Origin: Mixia osmundae IAM 14324
Lineage: Eukaryota > Basidiomycota > Mixiomycetes > Mixiales > Mixiaceae
Assembly (NCBI RefSeq): GCF_000708205.1
Contig: NW_014575563.1
Location: 1,481,361 to 1,545,360, forward strand
Direction: 5' to 3'
DNA length: 64,000 bases
The notes beneath the pieces are model-generated. The model did no database searches, had not been told where the DNA came from, and saw only the letters and a list, made by a program, of their open reading frames with translations. Every line of letters starts with the position of its first letter. Position 1 is the first letter of the stretch. Position numbers and translations under genes: made by a program. Shown here piece after piece: positions 1 through 11,141 of the stretch.

Positions 1-282
1 CAGAGCGTGCACAGGCACAGTAACACTCATGACGTCTGGCAGGTCTTCGAGCTGCCTGTATTGGGTCGTGTCGGGCTGATTGATGTAAGACAGAGTAGTC
101 ATTCTGAGCATTTCAGGCGAGAGCTGTCGGAGTTGCTCTCTGATGTACGTCATCGGCACATCAGCCAACTCAGGATACTTGCTCGCCATATCGAAGCTGA
201 TCTTTGCGAGGTTCTGTGGTGCACGAGGCAGACGGTGAGGCAGATTGATGGAGGCGCAGTATGTGCGGAGGTCCATATGCAT
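1..282 (-). CDS. Unknown protein, cut by the left edge of the window
   Basis: An open minus-strand frame runs off the left edge with no stop. It begins MHMDLRTYCASINLPHR and continues through helical, charged sequence (LPRAPQNLAKISFDMASKYP, then IREQLRQLSPEMLRM). The codon pattern looks like a real protein but I cannot name the family. The first ATG in frame is at 282 and an in-frame stop lies a little upstream. That ATG may therefore be the start, or the segment may be an internal exon. An acceptor ending CATCAG just upstream joins in frame to a possible donor after ATG near 360, which would add an earlier exon. The 3' part is outside the window. Confidence 0.55.
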   Translation of the reverse strand, partial: MHMDLRTYCASINLPHRLPRAPQNLAKISFDMASKYPELADVPMTYIREQLRQLSPEMLRMTTLSYINQPDTTQYRQLEDLPDVMSVTVPVHAL

Positions 283-625
283 TTGCGGCTGATGAAGAGC
301 TGACACCTTGCGGTCATCGTAGCTTTGTAGTGCGATCTGTCAATTTGACACTCAGACTGCAGCGAGGTAGATCGGTAATAGTACCGTACCATGTTCGAGT
401 AGCTTGCTTGAGATGCGCGTATGAGCTCCGGGGCAACGGCAGAGCAACTCGGAAAGACGCGCTTTTTATCTTTCACGAGATGCTCACAATCGCATCAGGT
501 CAGGTGACCTGAGCGCCGGTTGCTGCTCGAGCATCGCTCAGGCTCTTCACTGCGCGCTTTCACGTCGCAGCCGATGGTGACAGCGGTCCAAGCGACAGCC
601 TCTTCGTAGATTGGCATTGCCTACG
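283..625. other. Intergenic stretch between two minus-strand genes
   Basis: I see no recognisable gene here. It probably holds the 3' end region of the TANGO2-like gene and the promoter or a short 5' exon of the cut-off gene at the left edge. Confidence 0.4.
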
Positions 626-1666
626 TCAAGAGGTTGCCAGCTCGAAGGACCAACGACGTTCTTTGCCCGACCAAACAGCGTCCTTTTGCGGCTGGTTAGG
701 AACGTCGGTATCGATCGACCATGCTTCTCGTACATAGAAGATCGCTCTCGGTTTTGCTTCGCGTGTGATCAGGATGAGTTGCTGCAGGCGTGTGCCATAG
801 AGCCTTTGCAGCTCTTTGCGCGTGTGCGGCAAGATCATGATGGACTGTAGCAAGCCCTCTGTGCTCTCGAAGCTTGCGGCAGAGCCCGATTTGCTGCAAG
901 TCGCCATCAAGGTCATTCGCGACAGCACGAGAATTCGAGAAAAGACGTGCCTCAAGAGATCCCATATTCCTTCCTTCAAGTCTCGCTCCGTCTTGTTGGA
1001 CTCGATGAGCTGGTCAAAGACGGGCTGTCCGCTTTTGACCTTTGGCCAAGCTGCCTCGCCGCAAGACATGCCACCGTTAGTCATCCCGCCAGCACGTTCC
1101 TCGCCGGTGAGATGCCGTTGGGCCTCGCGACCTGATCGATTGGAGACGAGCGCCAGGTCATATCGCTTCTGTGCATGATCTGAAGGGTCATCCGTGAGCT
1201 GCCCAAGGAGCAGATTGAAGCCAGGATAGTCATCTTTGGTGCGTTCGACACGAGCCAGATAATCGTCCATACTTTTGCTGCTTCGTTCCTCGAGCATGAG
1301 CCAGCCTTTGGTCAGATCTCCCCGTGAGAGCTTCGTGCCTGGCGAGGCAACTGGCTCGGCGTAATTGGTAAGGATGGCCAGTCTGCCCTGACGGTTGATG
1401 CCAAGCCATGTACCCTTTGCAAGCAGATCAAGACCGGACAGAACGGCAGATGAGCTTGAAGGCGTGTCGGCCACGTCATTGTCTTCTGGCGAGAAGTTGT
1501 GCCATGCCTCTGCTCGAGTAGGACGGGCAAGGTATTCGTCTCTGTTTGCGCAGATGACCCTATCGCGATGTGGGCACGCCTTGAGCTCGTTCGATCACCG
1601 AGAGAGAGCTGAGTGGACGCACAAGTGATACTGGGGATGATCGAGCGTCCAGAAGGTGATGCACAT
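626..1666 (-). CDS. TANGO2-like NRDE-domain protein
   Basis: This is a 325-residue member of the NRDE/TANGO2 family, named for Golgi organisation in animals. The family's biochemical role is unsettled and it is linked to mitochondrial and lipid or heme handling. The start is MCITFWTLDHPQYHL, matching the family start MCI-F--LDHP-Y. A 63-nt intron (1560-1622) then joins to VICANRDEYLARPT, the NRDE signature itself. Near the C-terminus RLYGTRLQQLILI matches the conserved YGTR-(T)-I-L segment. The two exons sum to a whole number of codons. The first exon is only 44 nt, so a reading without the intron would miss the signature cysteine. The next gene, EAF7, is divergent with 87 nt between start codons. 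Confidence 0.85.
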
Positions 1667-1753
1667 GCCCGGCGAGGACCGGGGCAACTGCTCGCGTGAG
1701 GAGGACGAACGCGACGGTGTTGACCGGCGTTGACCGAGTCGAAGCCGATAAAG

Positions 1754-2457
1754 ATGACAGATCTGACGCCCTTCAGCTCGTCCGAAGACCAGCTCGAGCT
1801 GCTTCGAGCGATCGTCAAGTTTCGACCGGTCGGGACCAACAGGCACTTTGCCGTCTTGGCCATCCAGCTCTATCTGTCCGAGCAACTCAGCCGACCGATC
1901 AAGACAGCCGACGTCTGGCACTCACTCAAGCAACTCTACGACCTCGATGCTCTCAACGAGATGGTAAGCTGTCTGCTTAGACTGAGCTACGTCGCTCTGA
2001 TCCTGTACGACAGGACGATGAGGGAGACTCGTCTGACGTCGAGCCAGAGGATTTCGACGACAAGATCGACATGCTCGAGGACGGCTACAGGGACGAGATG
2101 GAAAGACGGCGGCTAGGCAGCTCACCCGCACCGAGCGAGCCTCGCGAGTCAGACAGATCTCTCGCCAGTCTCTCCTTCCGCAAGAAACGCGGTGTCGCCC
2201 ATACGCGCTCAGAGTCTCCTGCTGTGCTGACTGACGATGGCGAGGAAGGGACTGCCGAGACGGGAGGAACAGAGGAAGAGGATGGATCGGGTGAAGAGGA
2301 AGATGATTACGAAGAGAGCGCATCGGGCACTTCGCGCAAACGAAAGGCTCGCTCAAAGTCGGCTTCTGCCAGCGGAAGAGGAACATCGACCGGCAAGGTC
2401 AAGAAGGCTGCGAGGCCCAGAGTCAGATCGAGCAAATCTGCTCGCACACGTACATGA
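1754..2457 (+). CDS. EAF7: NuA4 subunit EAF7 / MRGBP
   Basis: This is a 217-residue chromatin protein of the EAF7/MRGBP (CT20) family, a subunit of the NuA4 histone acetyltransferase complex. The conserved N-terminal segment is visible: LLRAIVKFRPVGTNRHFAV, then VWHSLKQLYDLDALNEM, the usual 'K-RP-G--KHF...W--L---YDL--L-E' pattern. A 50-nt intron (1964-2013) splits it in phase 0, giving NEM|DDEGDSSD. The second exon encodes an acidic and then Ser/Lys/Arg-rich tail with several E/D runs, usual for this family and likely disordered. The start is the ATG at 1754 (MTDLTPFSSS). Upstream in-frame codons lack an ATG. Confidence 0.85.
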
Positions 2458-2574
2458 ACGACCAACCTCGGATCCTGCTGGCTTCAAGGTCTACTGCTAC
2501 TTGCACAGCTCTGGCCGCTTCCTCAGCCTCAGAGCTAGCGACGGGATGTACGGCTGCAGGGTGGTCTTACAACA

Positions 2575-3805
2575 TCAAGAAGCGCTCTTCTTTTTGGGCG
2601 ACGGCGACGCGGTACCACCACCGCCGCCACTCATGAAGGACATGAGCGTCTGTTGCTTTGCATCGAATGCTTGCCTGCTTAGCCCGCCCGGCTGTCGTCT
2701 GTGACCGTTCAGATGATCTGTCTGGTTCATTGCAAGCAATTTGACCTGCGGTCGTAACAGATCTAGTAAGCCGGACGAGGGGCTCAGGGCGGGTATGAGC
2801 TCTGGAAACTCTGTCGCTTCCGTGGCTGCGTAGGCTTCGGCGATGACGCCGGGAGGCAGATCATCGAGCACGACAGGATCGAGTACCATGTGCATCCGAC
2901 CCCAGCCTGTGTTCTGCAGCCCTCCGCGCTTGACCCAAGGAGCACGTGGATCTGCTGCCCGATGAAAGGCGTGCAAAAGCTCGGAGATCATCTATGCAGA
3001 TATGAGCGCAGTCAGCTCATATACCTGCGAGCAAGAGAACCAATGACGAACGATGCCATGAGCGACCAGGACAAGATGCACAGTATCATCTGGTATTTCG
3101 AGAGAACTTGGCGCCGTCAGATTCCGCCGTGTAGAGCCACGCTCGTTGGCTTCACGGAGCAGCCAGGGCAGGATGATCTGTCTGACCACCTTGTCTGCGC
3201 GCTTGCCGACGTCATGCAGCGTTTCGCCGTTGGGGAACTTGAATTCCCGCTTGCTCTCGTATGGCGCATTGGAGTAGCTGCCGGCTTGCCAGCCTTTGCC
3301 CTCTGCATCACCAAAGAATTGTTCGCGCAGGAGCGGCGTGGTCGCGATAGCTCTTCTGCCTAGATCTGAATCGCACGGCGCATTGGCAGACGTACTGTCT
3401 TGCCTGGACTGCGACGCTCGCTCTAGACGTGCAGACGAATCGGGTCCAGCCGTCTCGGCATCATTGTGAGGATGATCGATCTCTGTCGATCGCGTTCGTT
3501 TCCTCGAAGGCGACGAGGCTGTCTGTCGATCGGAAGGAGAGGGACCGGCGTTCTGCGAGTGAATCTGTTGCGCGGTCCAATGAGCTCGCTTGAGATCGGA
3601 GGCGTAGATGGCAGTGATGGGCAGATGCTTGAAGCTCGCCCCTACGCGCTTGGCTTGCTCCATGCCATACTGACTGAGAGGCGCATCCAAATGTCCAGCC
3701 CAGACGGCACGGAGGTTGTCAGTACTCTGCCTTTCTATGTCAGCCAGATCCAGGCAGGACGATGCAGGGACTTGCCTCCCCATGCCGTACGACTGTGACG
3801 AGCAT
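2575..3805 (-). CDS. Histidine phosphatase superfamily protein (phosphoglycerate mutase-like)
   Basis: This 373-residue protein is of the histidine phosphatase (PGM-like) superfamily. The catalytic RHG motif sits in a 30-nt first exon (MLVTVVRHGE). It is followed by STDNLRAVWAGHLDAPLS and then ITAIYASDLKRAHWTAQQI, a standard -(Y)-SDL-RA--TA- core. The second catalytic histidine is in LVLVAHGI, which splices to MISELLHAF, matching 'HG--I-ELL'. A Ser/Arg-rich insert with a basic patch lies between the two halves. The first intron (3727-3775, 49 nt) has a GC donor (GAG|GCAAGT) and a normal AG acceptor. The second is 2992-3051 (60 nt). All three exons close in frame. The exact substrate cannot be told. 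Confidence 0.82.
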
Positions 3806-3925
3806 CAGTAGGTGATGACGTGTGCACTTTGTCTGGCTGGCCATGTCAAAATCACGCGCGCGCGCCTCGCCCTAAAATCGGCAATTCAAAGGGAGACGGG
3901 CTCGAGCGCAAGCGGGTGCGAGCGT

Positions 3926-6355
3926 ATGTTGCGTAGTGGAGCAACAAGTCCTCGCTCGGTGCTCAGAGCGATCCCTACACGAGCCGGTCTGGCTATCGCG
4001 ACAGAAAGCTCGACTTCAGGAAAGAAAAGAGCCAGCTGGGCGGACCAGTACAAGGCCTTTTCTTCAGCCGCAAGGAGGATGTTCGCCGTCACTCCATACA
4101 AGCAGGATCAGGTCAAGACCTTTGGTAGGTCACCTCACCGCTTCTGCTGCCGCTGTCAGGCTGAGCAGAAAGGCGCGTAGCACACCAAAAGACGCTACCG
4201 AGACTGCCTGTGCCTGCGCTCGAAAGCTCCCTGAGCAAATATGTCAAGTCCCTGCGACCGCTCCTGCTCGAACAAGCAAGACAACAAGGTCACGATGAGG
4301 CTTGGGTTGAGGCAGAGATGACCAAACGCGAGGACATCGCAAAGGACTTCCTTCAGACCCGCCGACACCTTCAGCAACGCCTCATAGACATCGATAGAGC
4401 GACGCCGTCCAATTGGCTAGACGATCACTTTTGGATCAGGGTAGCCTACCACTCCTGGCGCGTTCCGCTGCCTGTCAACTCGAACTGGTGGATCTTGATG
4501 GCACACGACCAAGACGTGCCCAAAGCGATCACGGACGGACGCCCGCTCGATGGGGAGTTCACAGACTGGCAGGTCAAGCGTGCAGCAGGTCTCACTTGGC
4601 GACTGATCGATTTCAAACGCCGCCTAGACACGTATGTCGCCCGAGCTGTCAGCTTGACTTTGCTGATTGTGCGGCTGGTTCCGACAGGGAGGAGATCCTG
4701 CCAGATGGCTCTAGAGCAGGTCCGTTCGACATGCACCAATACACTCGGTACGCTGAGCTCATCGGAGATCTGTCTTGTGCGAACTGACAGGGAGGGCCTT
4801 GCGCTTTTGGATGACCCGTAGAATCTATGGCGTCAATCGCGTGCCTCGCAAACCGTTTGACTTGCTCACCCATGCACCCCATCCTCATCCTGCACGACAC
4901 ATCTTGCTCATCATCCGAGATCAGTTCTATCGGGTCGATGTCATTGACGAAGCAGGTCGTTACAAATCACAAGACGAAATAGAATCTGCATATTGGGGCG
5001 CTGTTGCCGATGTCAAATCTCGCTCGGGCGCGGATCTCGATGCACCCGTCGGTCTTCTGACCGGCAACGGTAGAGACACATGGACAGATTCCCGGGAACG
5101 CCTGCTGGCCGTCGCGCCCGAGAACCGTCAGGCCATGTCGCTCACGGAAGATGCGCTCATCACCGTCGCACTCGACGACTGGACACGCGTGCATGACAGT
5201 CCATACCCTTCCTCGCTATCATCCGAGCTGAAGCAGAGCACTACCGGCGATGTCATCGATCGCTCGCTCGATCTCGATTCGCACGTTCTCAACTCCTGCG
5301 CCGGTCGACAAGGGCACAATAGATGGTTCGACAAGGCCGTCGGGATCAACGTCGAGAGTAATTCGCGAGCTACAATGATGGGCGAGCACTCGCCCTGCGA
5401 TGCTCTGATCCCTTCGATCGTTTGCGATTATGCGCTCGCTGAGGGCTGCGGGAAAGAGTCTGCGCCTGCAAAGCCGTCTAGCGACTTTGCGAGGATCCGA
5501 TGGAAGACTGACGAAGGGACGCTAGCTGATATCAAGGCTGCGGAAGCCGTCGTCGATGGTCTGGTCAAAGATAGCGATGGACAGATGCTCTGGTTCGACG
5601 AGTATGGTGTCGACTGGATCAAGAAGTCTGCCAAGCAGTCTCCCGACGCGTATTTACAGCAAGCGCTCCAGCTTGCATGGTTCAAAGATCAAGGGAAAGC
5701 AACGGCGACGTATGAGACCGCATCCACACGACTGTTCCTGCATGGACGCACAGATGTTATTCGCAGCTTCAGTGAAGACAGCTGGCGTTGGGTGCAAGCC
5801 ATGACATCTGGCAAATCAGACGTGAGCTCTAGCTCGGCTATCCGGTACTCCTTACTGAATAGTACTGCGTATCTCACAGTCAAAGACGCTGTACGATCTG
5901 CTGACCAAGGCCACTCAATACCACAATCAATTCACGCGCGAATCCTCGATGGGCAAAGGATTCGATCGACACTTGCTCGGTCTCAAGCTCGTCTTGCAGC
6001 CTGGCGAATCGCATCCGCTCTTCGAAGACGAGCTGTTCAGTCTTTCGCAAGAATGGAAGCTCAGCACGAGCGGACTGAGCGCGGGTGATCGCTTCTTCGG
6101 CACAGGGTTCGGCACCGTCTGGCCCGATGGCTATGGCATCAACTGTGCGTGCCCACTCCCCTGTCTTGACGTAAGCTCATCCGGTCGTGAGCAGATCTTG
6201 CTGGCAATAAGATCATCAAATTCGGCATTGAATCCAAGAAGAGCTGCCCCACAACGTCGACGCACAAGTTCAGAACCGCTCTGGCTGAAGCTCTGCGAGA
6301 GATGCGTGCTGTGTGCGAAGAAGCTGCGCCTGCTAGCACACCTCCCAAGCTGTGA
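3926..6355 (+). CDS. Carnitine O-acetyltransferase
   Basis: This 711-residue choline/carnitine acyltransferase moves acetyl groups between CoA and carnitine for transport between peroxisome, mitochondrion and cytosol. Landmarks run in order: QKTLPRLPVPALE near the N-terminus; NWWILM; IYGVNRVPRKPFD; the catalytic GEHSPCDALIPS with the active-site His; TASTRLFLHGRTDVIRS; and GKGFDRHLLGLKLVL. Six exons (ends at 4124, 4631, 4747, 5821 and 6144, then the last exon) sum to a whole number of codons. The N-terminus MLRSGATSPRSVLRA is Arg-rich and looks like a mitochondrial presequence. The C-terminus is PKL, a weak PTS1-like tripeptide, so dual targeting is possible as for yeast CAT2. Which paralogue class (CAT2 or YAT) I cannot settle. 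Confidence 0.9.
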
Positions 6356-6391
6356 TCTTCTCATTGCAGTCGTGCTACAACACACAGTCCG

Positions 6392-6902
6392 TCACGGGTT
6401 CAATCTTACTGAGGCGCCTTGCCTGCTGCTCGTTCCCGTTGCTGCTCGAGGTGTGAATAAAGTATACTGCCGTGCTGCCATCAGCGACTGCGCTGAGCCA
6501 TGAAGCCGAGCCAAGGACCTCCGTTCTATGCGCATACGCTGTATCGCTTTTTTCTTTTCCAGTATGGCGATCTGTATCCTAGCATTGGTCTGCCGCCTGT
6601 CTTAGCTTGGGCATGATGAGCACGAGGTGAGCTCACCTCTTCAACTTGACGGACGAGCTGGGTGAGCTGCTCTTCCTTGCGCACGTACTTGGTTTCGTCG
6701 CTCAGCGATGCAATCTGTCCACTCGAAGCCGGACGAGCCTGCACTCGGCTCTCAGCCACTGAGCGTTATACAGGGCATCGTCAGACGTACAGAGGGCGCC
6801 ATACTGCTCGGCTCTGTAAAGTTCTGCGTCCAGCGTTTCGACAAGTCGCGGAGTCGACCATCCTTGCCGGCGCCTTCGATGCTCGGCGTGAGCTGTTCTC
6901 AT
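6392..6902 (-). CDS. Possible small coiled-coil protein
   Basis: This is a tentative spliced gene. Two stretches read like a coiled coil: SLSDETKYVRKEEQLTQLVR followed by QVEE, then, after an intron of about 51 nt with donor GTGAGC, TNARIQIAILEKKKAIQRMR and on to a stop at 6392. The upstream exon is unclear. One option is the ATG at 6902 (MRTAHAEHRRRRQ, ETLDAELYRAEQYGALC). Another frame gives KDGRLRDLSKRWTQNF and would need a still earlier exon that overlaps the start of the chitin deacetylase gene. I do not recognise the family. A Mediator, kinetochore or remodeller subunit would fit the look, but that is only a guess. Confidence 0.4.
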
Positions 6903-7048
6903 CTCATTCTCTCCTCCTCGTCACAGCAATAGTTCAGTAGTAAGACATCCACCGACGACACGAGCCGGCACACTCTGCAACTCACTTCACGTCAGTAGAT
7001 CCTCCTTCCACGCCGACAGCCGACGATCCTCGGCACACTCTTTCAGCA

Positions 7049-8134
7049 ATGGCACGACGCCTCCTCACACTCTCGCTCATCGCACTCTCACTGTCTATGC
7101 AGCGAGCAGCAGCAGATCCCCTCATACCCAATAAAGGCAATGTGCATCCGGCAAGCGATACGGGCAGCCGACTCGGCGCGCGCAGACTCAAACGAGGGGG
7201 CTCAGCGACCGTGTATTCGACCTGTACGACCTCGGGTACCTTTGCACTCACTTACGACGACGGTCCCTATCTGTATGAAAGCAAGATCGTTTCGTACCTC
7301 AACGCGCACAACGTCAAAGCATCCTTCTTCCTGAACGGCAACAATTGTATGCTTTCACGTTGACTTGATGCTCGTCTTGATGCGCCCTGTGCGGACAGAT
7401 GGATGTATTTACGATCAAGCCGATTCGATGAAGGCCGCCTTTCAGGCCGGTCATCTCATCGGAAGTCACACGTGGACACATGCAGACATTACCAAGCTTA
7501 GCGCTTCAGAAGTGAGCACCTCTCTTGCGCGCTGACTGCCACCGATGACTCGTTGCCTAGCTCAACAAGCAGCTCGATCTCGTCGAGAATGCTTTCCGCA
7601 AGATCCTTGGCATCAAGCCCAAATGGTCAGTCCATTACGCTACATGCCACATCGTACTGAACTCATGTAGGTTCCGGCCTCCGTATGGCGCATACAACCA
7701 AGCTGCTCTCGATGTCCTCGGCAATCGAGGATACTCGGGTGAGTCAAATACGCAAGATCATGCTCGGAGTCTGACTAGAAAGCAGTCGCAATGTGGTCGC
7801 TCGACTCTGGCGACTCGACCGGCGCCTCGCCAGCTTCTTCAGATGCTCAATTCGACTCGCAAGCAAATCAGTACCCTAGCCCTGGCATCGCCTTGTCTCA
7901 CGAAACGCTAGCAACCACAGCAGGCGACACGACGGAACATGCAGTCACTGTGCTTCAGAAAGCGGGTTATCGACTCGTCTCCGTGCCAGAATGTCTTGGC
8001 ATGAGCTCGGGCTCCTGGTATGAGGTCATTGGCGCACCGGGCACGAGAGACGTATGTTTTCTTCGCGGGCAAGGGAGACCGTGCTGATCTGCTAGCAGAA
8101 CACCTGGACGTGTGAAGGCACGCCCGCCGGCTGA
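7049..8134 (+). CDS. Secreted chitin / polysaccharide deacetylase
   Basis: This is a carbohydrate esterase family 4 (NodB homology) enzyme that removes acetyl groups from chitin or related wall polysaccharides outside the cell. It has an N-terminal signal peptide (MARRLLTLSLIALSLSM, cleavage around AAADP). The NodB motifs are all visible: TYDDGP with the catalytic base and metal Asp pair, SHTWTH with the two metal His, RPPYGAYN, and SHET in the last third. A splice at the first intron rebuilds NNYGCIYDQAD, a usual segment of fungal chitin deacetylases. Five short introns are needed. The protein ends NTWTCEGTPAG, with no clear GPI signal, so it is probably freely secreted or wall-associated. 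Confidence 0.9.
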
Positions 8135-8205
8135 AGTAGATCACGCTCGCTAATCCAGCATCGCATAGTATAGCATAGTGCGCGTCAAACATGCATAGCA
8201 TCGTT

Positions 8206-9035
8206 TCAAGTCGTCTTTGTCCGATCCGCGTTGAGATACTTGCTGCGTTGCTGACCCATGTAGGTCATCATGCGAACCAGGCCGAGAGGCCAATACATCA
8301 TCAGGACGATCGAGCCCATCTGTGCTGTTTTTCCATATCGCTCTTCGATAACACTGACACGATGATCAGCTACGATGGTGATTCCCCAGAGAAGACAGAC
8401 AGACGGGAGCGCTTCGTACATGAGACCCATTTCGGTCACCGCGCCCAGCGGATAGAGTACATAGAACATGCTGTATCTGAGCCACTCGAGTGCAGCGATT
8501 TTGAATCCCAAGAGTGAGGTGGCATATGTCGTATAGCGCACGACTTCGGTGATACTCCATGCGAGTACCATGCCCGTATGTGCCGGTGCCTCGACTTGGT
8601 CTTCTAATAGAGTATGACAGACGAGCCACACCATTGTTTCGCGTGAGATCACTTGCAGCATCGTCGTCGGTAGACCTGTATCTCTGATGATCCACCTTTT
8701 GCATGCAAACGTGGAGACAGACTGAACGGACCACTTCTGACCCATCCGAGGAGAATGTGTATCGGCTCCAAGATGGCGAATGTCTGGACGATCCGCACGA
8801 GATCGCCAATACTGTCATAGCTCGTCGAGGAGCGTTCGATGAGATCATATGCCCATCCAGCTGGGACGTTCCCATCAAGGATACCACCAACATGACGAGA
8901 CAGCCAAGAGCCAGACGTTGGTGGTGTGGCAAGGTGCAGACCGAGCGAGAAGAGGATGTACGCCCAAGCTGCGCATGACAAGGTGTTGTAGGTGATCAGG
9001 TAAGCCTTGACGAGGCCATTCTGTGGCTTTGCCAT
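8206..9035 (-). CDS. PHS1: Very-long-chain (3R)-3-hydroxyacyl-CoA dehydratase
   Basis: This 257-residue ER membrane protein of the PTPLA/HACD family performs the dehydration step of very-long-chain fatty acid elongation, feeding sphingolipid synthesis. Family motifs are clear: AYLITYNTLSCAAWAYIL at the N-terminus, VQTFAILEPIHILLGWVRSG, VISRETMVW, LAWSITEVVRYTTYA, and LRYSMFYVLYPLGAVTE. The catalytic Tyr and Glu of the family lie in these last two segments. A single intron near 8676-8731 joins VRSG|LPTTMLQV in frame. Several hydrophobic segments give a multi-pass topology. The start is the ATG at 9035 and the gene is convergent with chitin deacetylase. Confidence 0.92.
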
Positions 9036-9299
9036 GAGGCCTCGATGGCGAGTCGTGGGGCAGTTGCTTGCGTGTCAGCCGGCAACCAAGCGCTGAGATA
9101 GCTGTGAGCCGAGGATGGCGCGCGTCGCAAGGGTGCAAAGTCGCGGCAGAGACGAATTAGGCAGGGGCCCAGTACCAAGACTGCGAGCGATGATGAAGCC
9201 GAGGACGAGCGAGCGATGGGCCGAGGGTGTCGTCCTCGAGCGCGAAAGTCGACAAAGTCACAAGATCGACTGTTCGCGAGCAAAGAGAGCTAGTGCAAC

Positions 9300-11141
9300 A
9301 TGGCAACGGCCGTTTGTGCCGCGCCTTCAGTCCACGTAGGCACGATAGGATCACCTCGCATCGGACTCGGCTTGCCTGCGTCTCTATCTCCCCGACTGCA
9401 TGCCTACTCACCGCGCAGTCCCAGCTTGCTCGCCAATGAAGTCTTCTCGGATTCGCGAGTATGGTCGGGCAGGGAGAGCAAGAGCACTTGCTCCGAGACG
9501 TCACCCTTGCTCGCAAAGGGGCTCGGCTTGGGCGCACCGTTCGACGAGCTCAATTCGACCCCGCCCACGTACAGGAGGACACACAGACGTACCCATAGCG
9601 TCAACGGCAGTCCATCCAGCCTGGCAGAATCGATTGGCAAGCGAGCCACGCGCGGTCACACAAAGGATTCTCCCGTCTTGGTCGGCGAGTTTGAGCACGT
9701 CGCCAAATATCTCGATATGGATGCCTGGTCATCTGCTGCTCGGTACACGCTCGTCGGCGCTTTCGCACTCGTTCTCATTGGCGTCATGAGGAGTTTCACC
9801 GGCAATTCGAGGTGGGTGGCCATCTTGTCGATAGCTCGGTCGGCCATCAACTGAGACAGCTCATGACAGTCTCGCGCAACTCATCCATAAGCCGGCGTTC
9901 TTCGATCATCCCGTCTGCGACCCGTTCAGCCTGCCTGGCTATCTGGCATTTGACGAGTGAGTAATCATCCAGCGCGACGATTGACACTACTGACGCCACT
10001 GTCTGCTTAAAGATCCAATCTGATGGCAACAGAATGGAGACCCTTCTCGCAGTCATGTCCACCTGCGCCAGACTACCTTCGCATGCTACGCACAGCCTAC
10101 CCTACAAAGCAGACACTGGCGCGCATCCAGGAAAGCTATGATGCGTCTGGCGACCATAAGCCGGCCAACCTTTCCTTGTCCGTCTTGCGGGGGACACCCC
10201 AAGCCGCTCGAGCGTCTGCCGCTTTGCAGTTCATGCGAGGCAAGTCGGTGCTCATGATTGGCGATTCTGTCGACCGAAATGCGCTGGACGATATCGCTAC
10301 GCTCATGGATAGAGAAGTACAACCGACTTCATATAGTGATCCAGAGGTGAGGGGAGCCATGGAGGGCTGGGATCCTCGCAACCAGCCCTACACGCTCCAG
10401 ATACCTGAGCTAGACTTTCAGATGTTCAATTCTTTCCACTGTGAGCCTACCGTTTTTGGTGTCTTAGCCAAGCTCAATGTCCTCCGTATAGACGGGATGG
10501 ATGATACCGATGAGCATTCTGGTCAGGCAGACTGGCATGCCCCCGGCAAGGTCGAAGACCGCTTAGATCAGCTCTTCGGTCCTATGATCGACATGGCCAC
10601 GAACAATCACGGACCGGACCTCATCCTCTTCCACAGTGGCATGTGGGATGCAGCATACTGGGGCAGACTGGACAAGAAGCAGGATAGGTCGACTGCGACT
10701 GCACTCAGCCAGAAGAGGCTAGAGTGGTACACGAGGCGGTTCAAGTCTACCCTTCGCGAAATTCGTCATCGTTACCCTCATGCCAGGCTGGTCGTGCGCC
10801 AGATGCATCGCATCGGTCAGCAAGCTCTGTCTGCTTCGAAGGACTGGGGTCCGGGGATAGAAGGCAAATTCAAGGATGGCAAATTCTCGTCATTCTTTGC
10901 CGATGTGCGCGTCCATCAGATACGAGAGCTGACGAGTGCAATATGTCAGGAGGAGGGGCTTGAGGTGTTTGATTTCGGGAGAATGTGGGAGGGATACCAG
11001 GCGAGGCAGGATAAGGTCCATCCGATGCTGTTCCCGTCCGGTCCGATCTTTGGCGCTGCAGTCTTGCATCAGCTCTATCTGGGCAGTATCGATGGTCCCA
11101 TCTCTGCTATTCGCGAGCACTTTCATCCGCATCATTCATAG
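9300..11141 (+). CDS. Type II membrane protein with SGNH / PC-esterase-like domain
   Basis: This 575-residue protein has three exons (9300-9811, 9870-9956, 10013-11141) that close in frame. A long Ser-rich cytosolic N-terminus is followed by one transmembrane segment (TLVGAFALVLIGVM, about residue 150-165) and then a lumenal or external domain. That domain carries SVLMIGDSVDRN (a block I GDS serine), LILFHSGMWDAAYWG, and DKVHP (a block V D--H). These are the marks of SGNH-type acyl esterases or acyltransferases related to PC-esterase/TBL proteins. Such proteins act on O-acetyl groups of glycans in the Golgi or cell wall. The true substrate is unknown and I give no gene name. Confidence 0.7.

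Noticed and set aside
2237-2704. 155-codon plus-strand frame inside and after EAF7
   Set aside because: It is a shadow of the charged EAF7 tail in another frame and continues antisense into the histidine phosphatase.
8160-8180. Short CATAG/TATAG repeats after the chitin deacetylase stop
   Set aside because: They are too short and irregular to call a repeat, and probably ordinary AT-rich 3' sequence.
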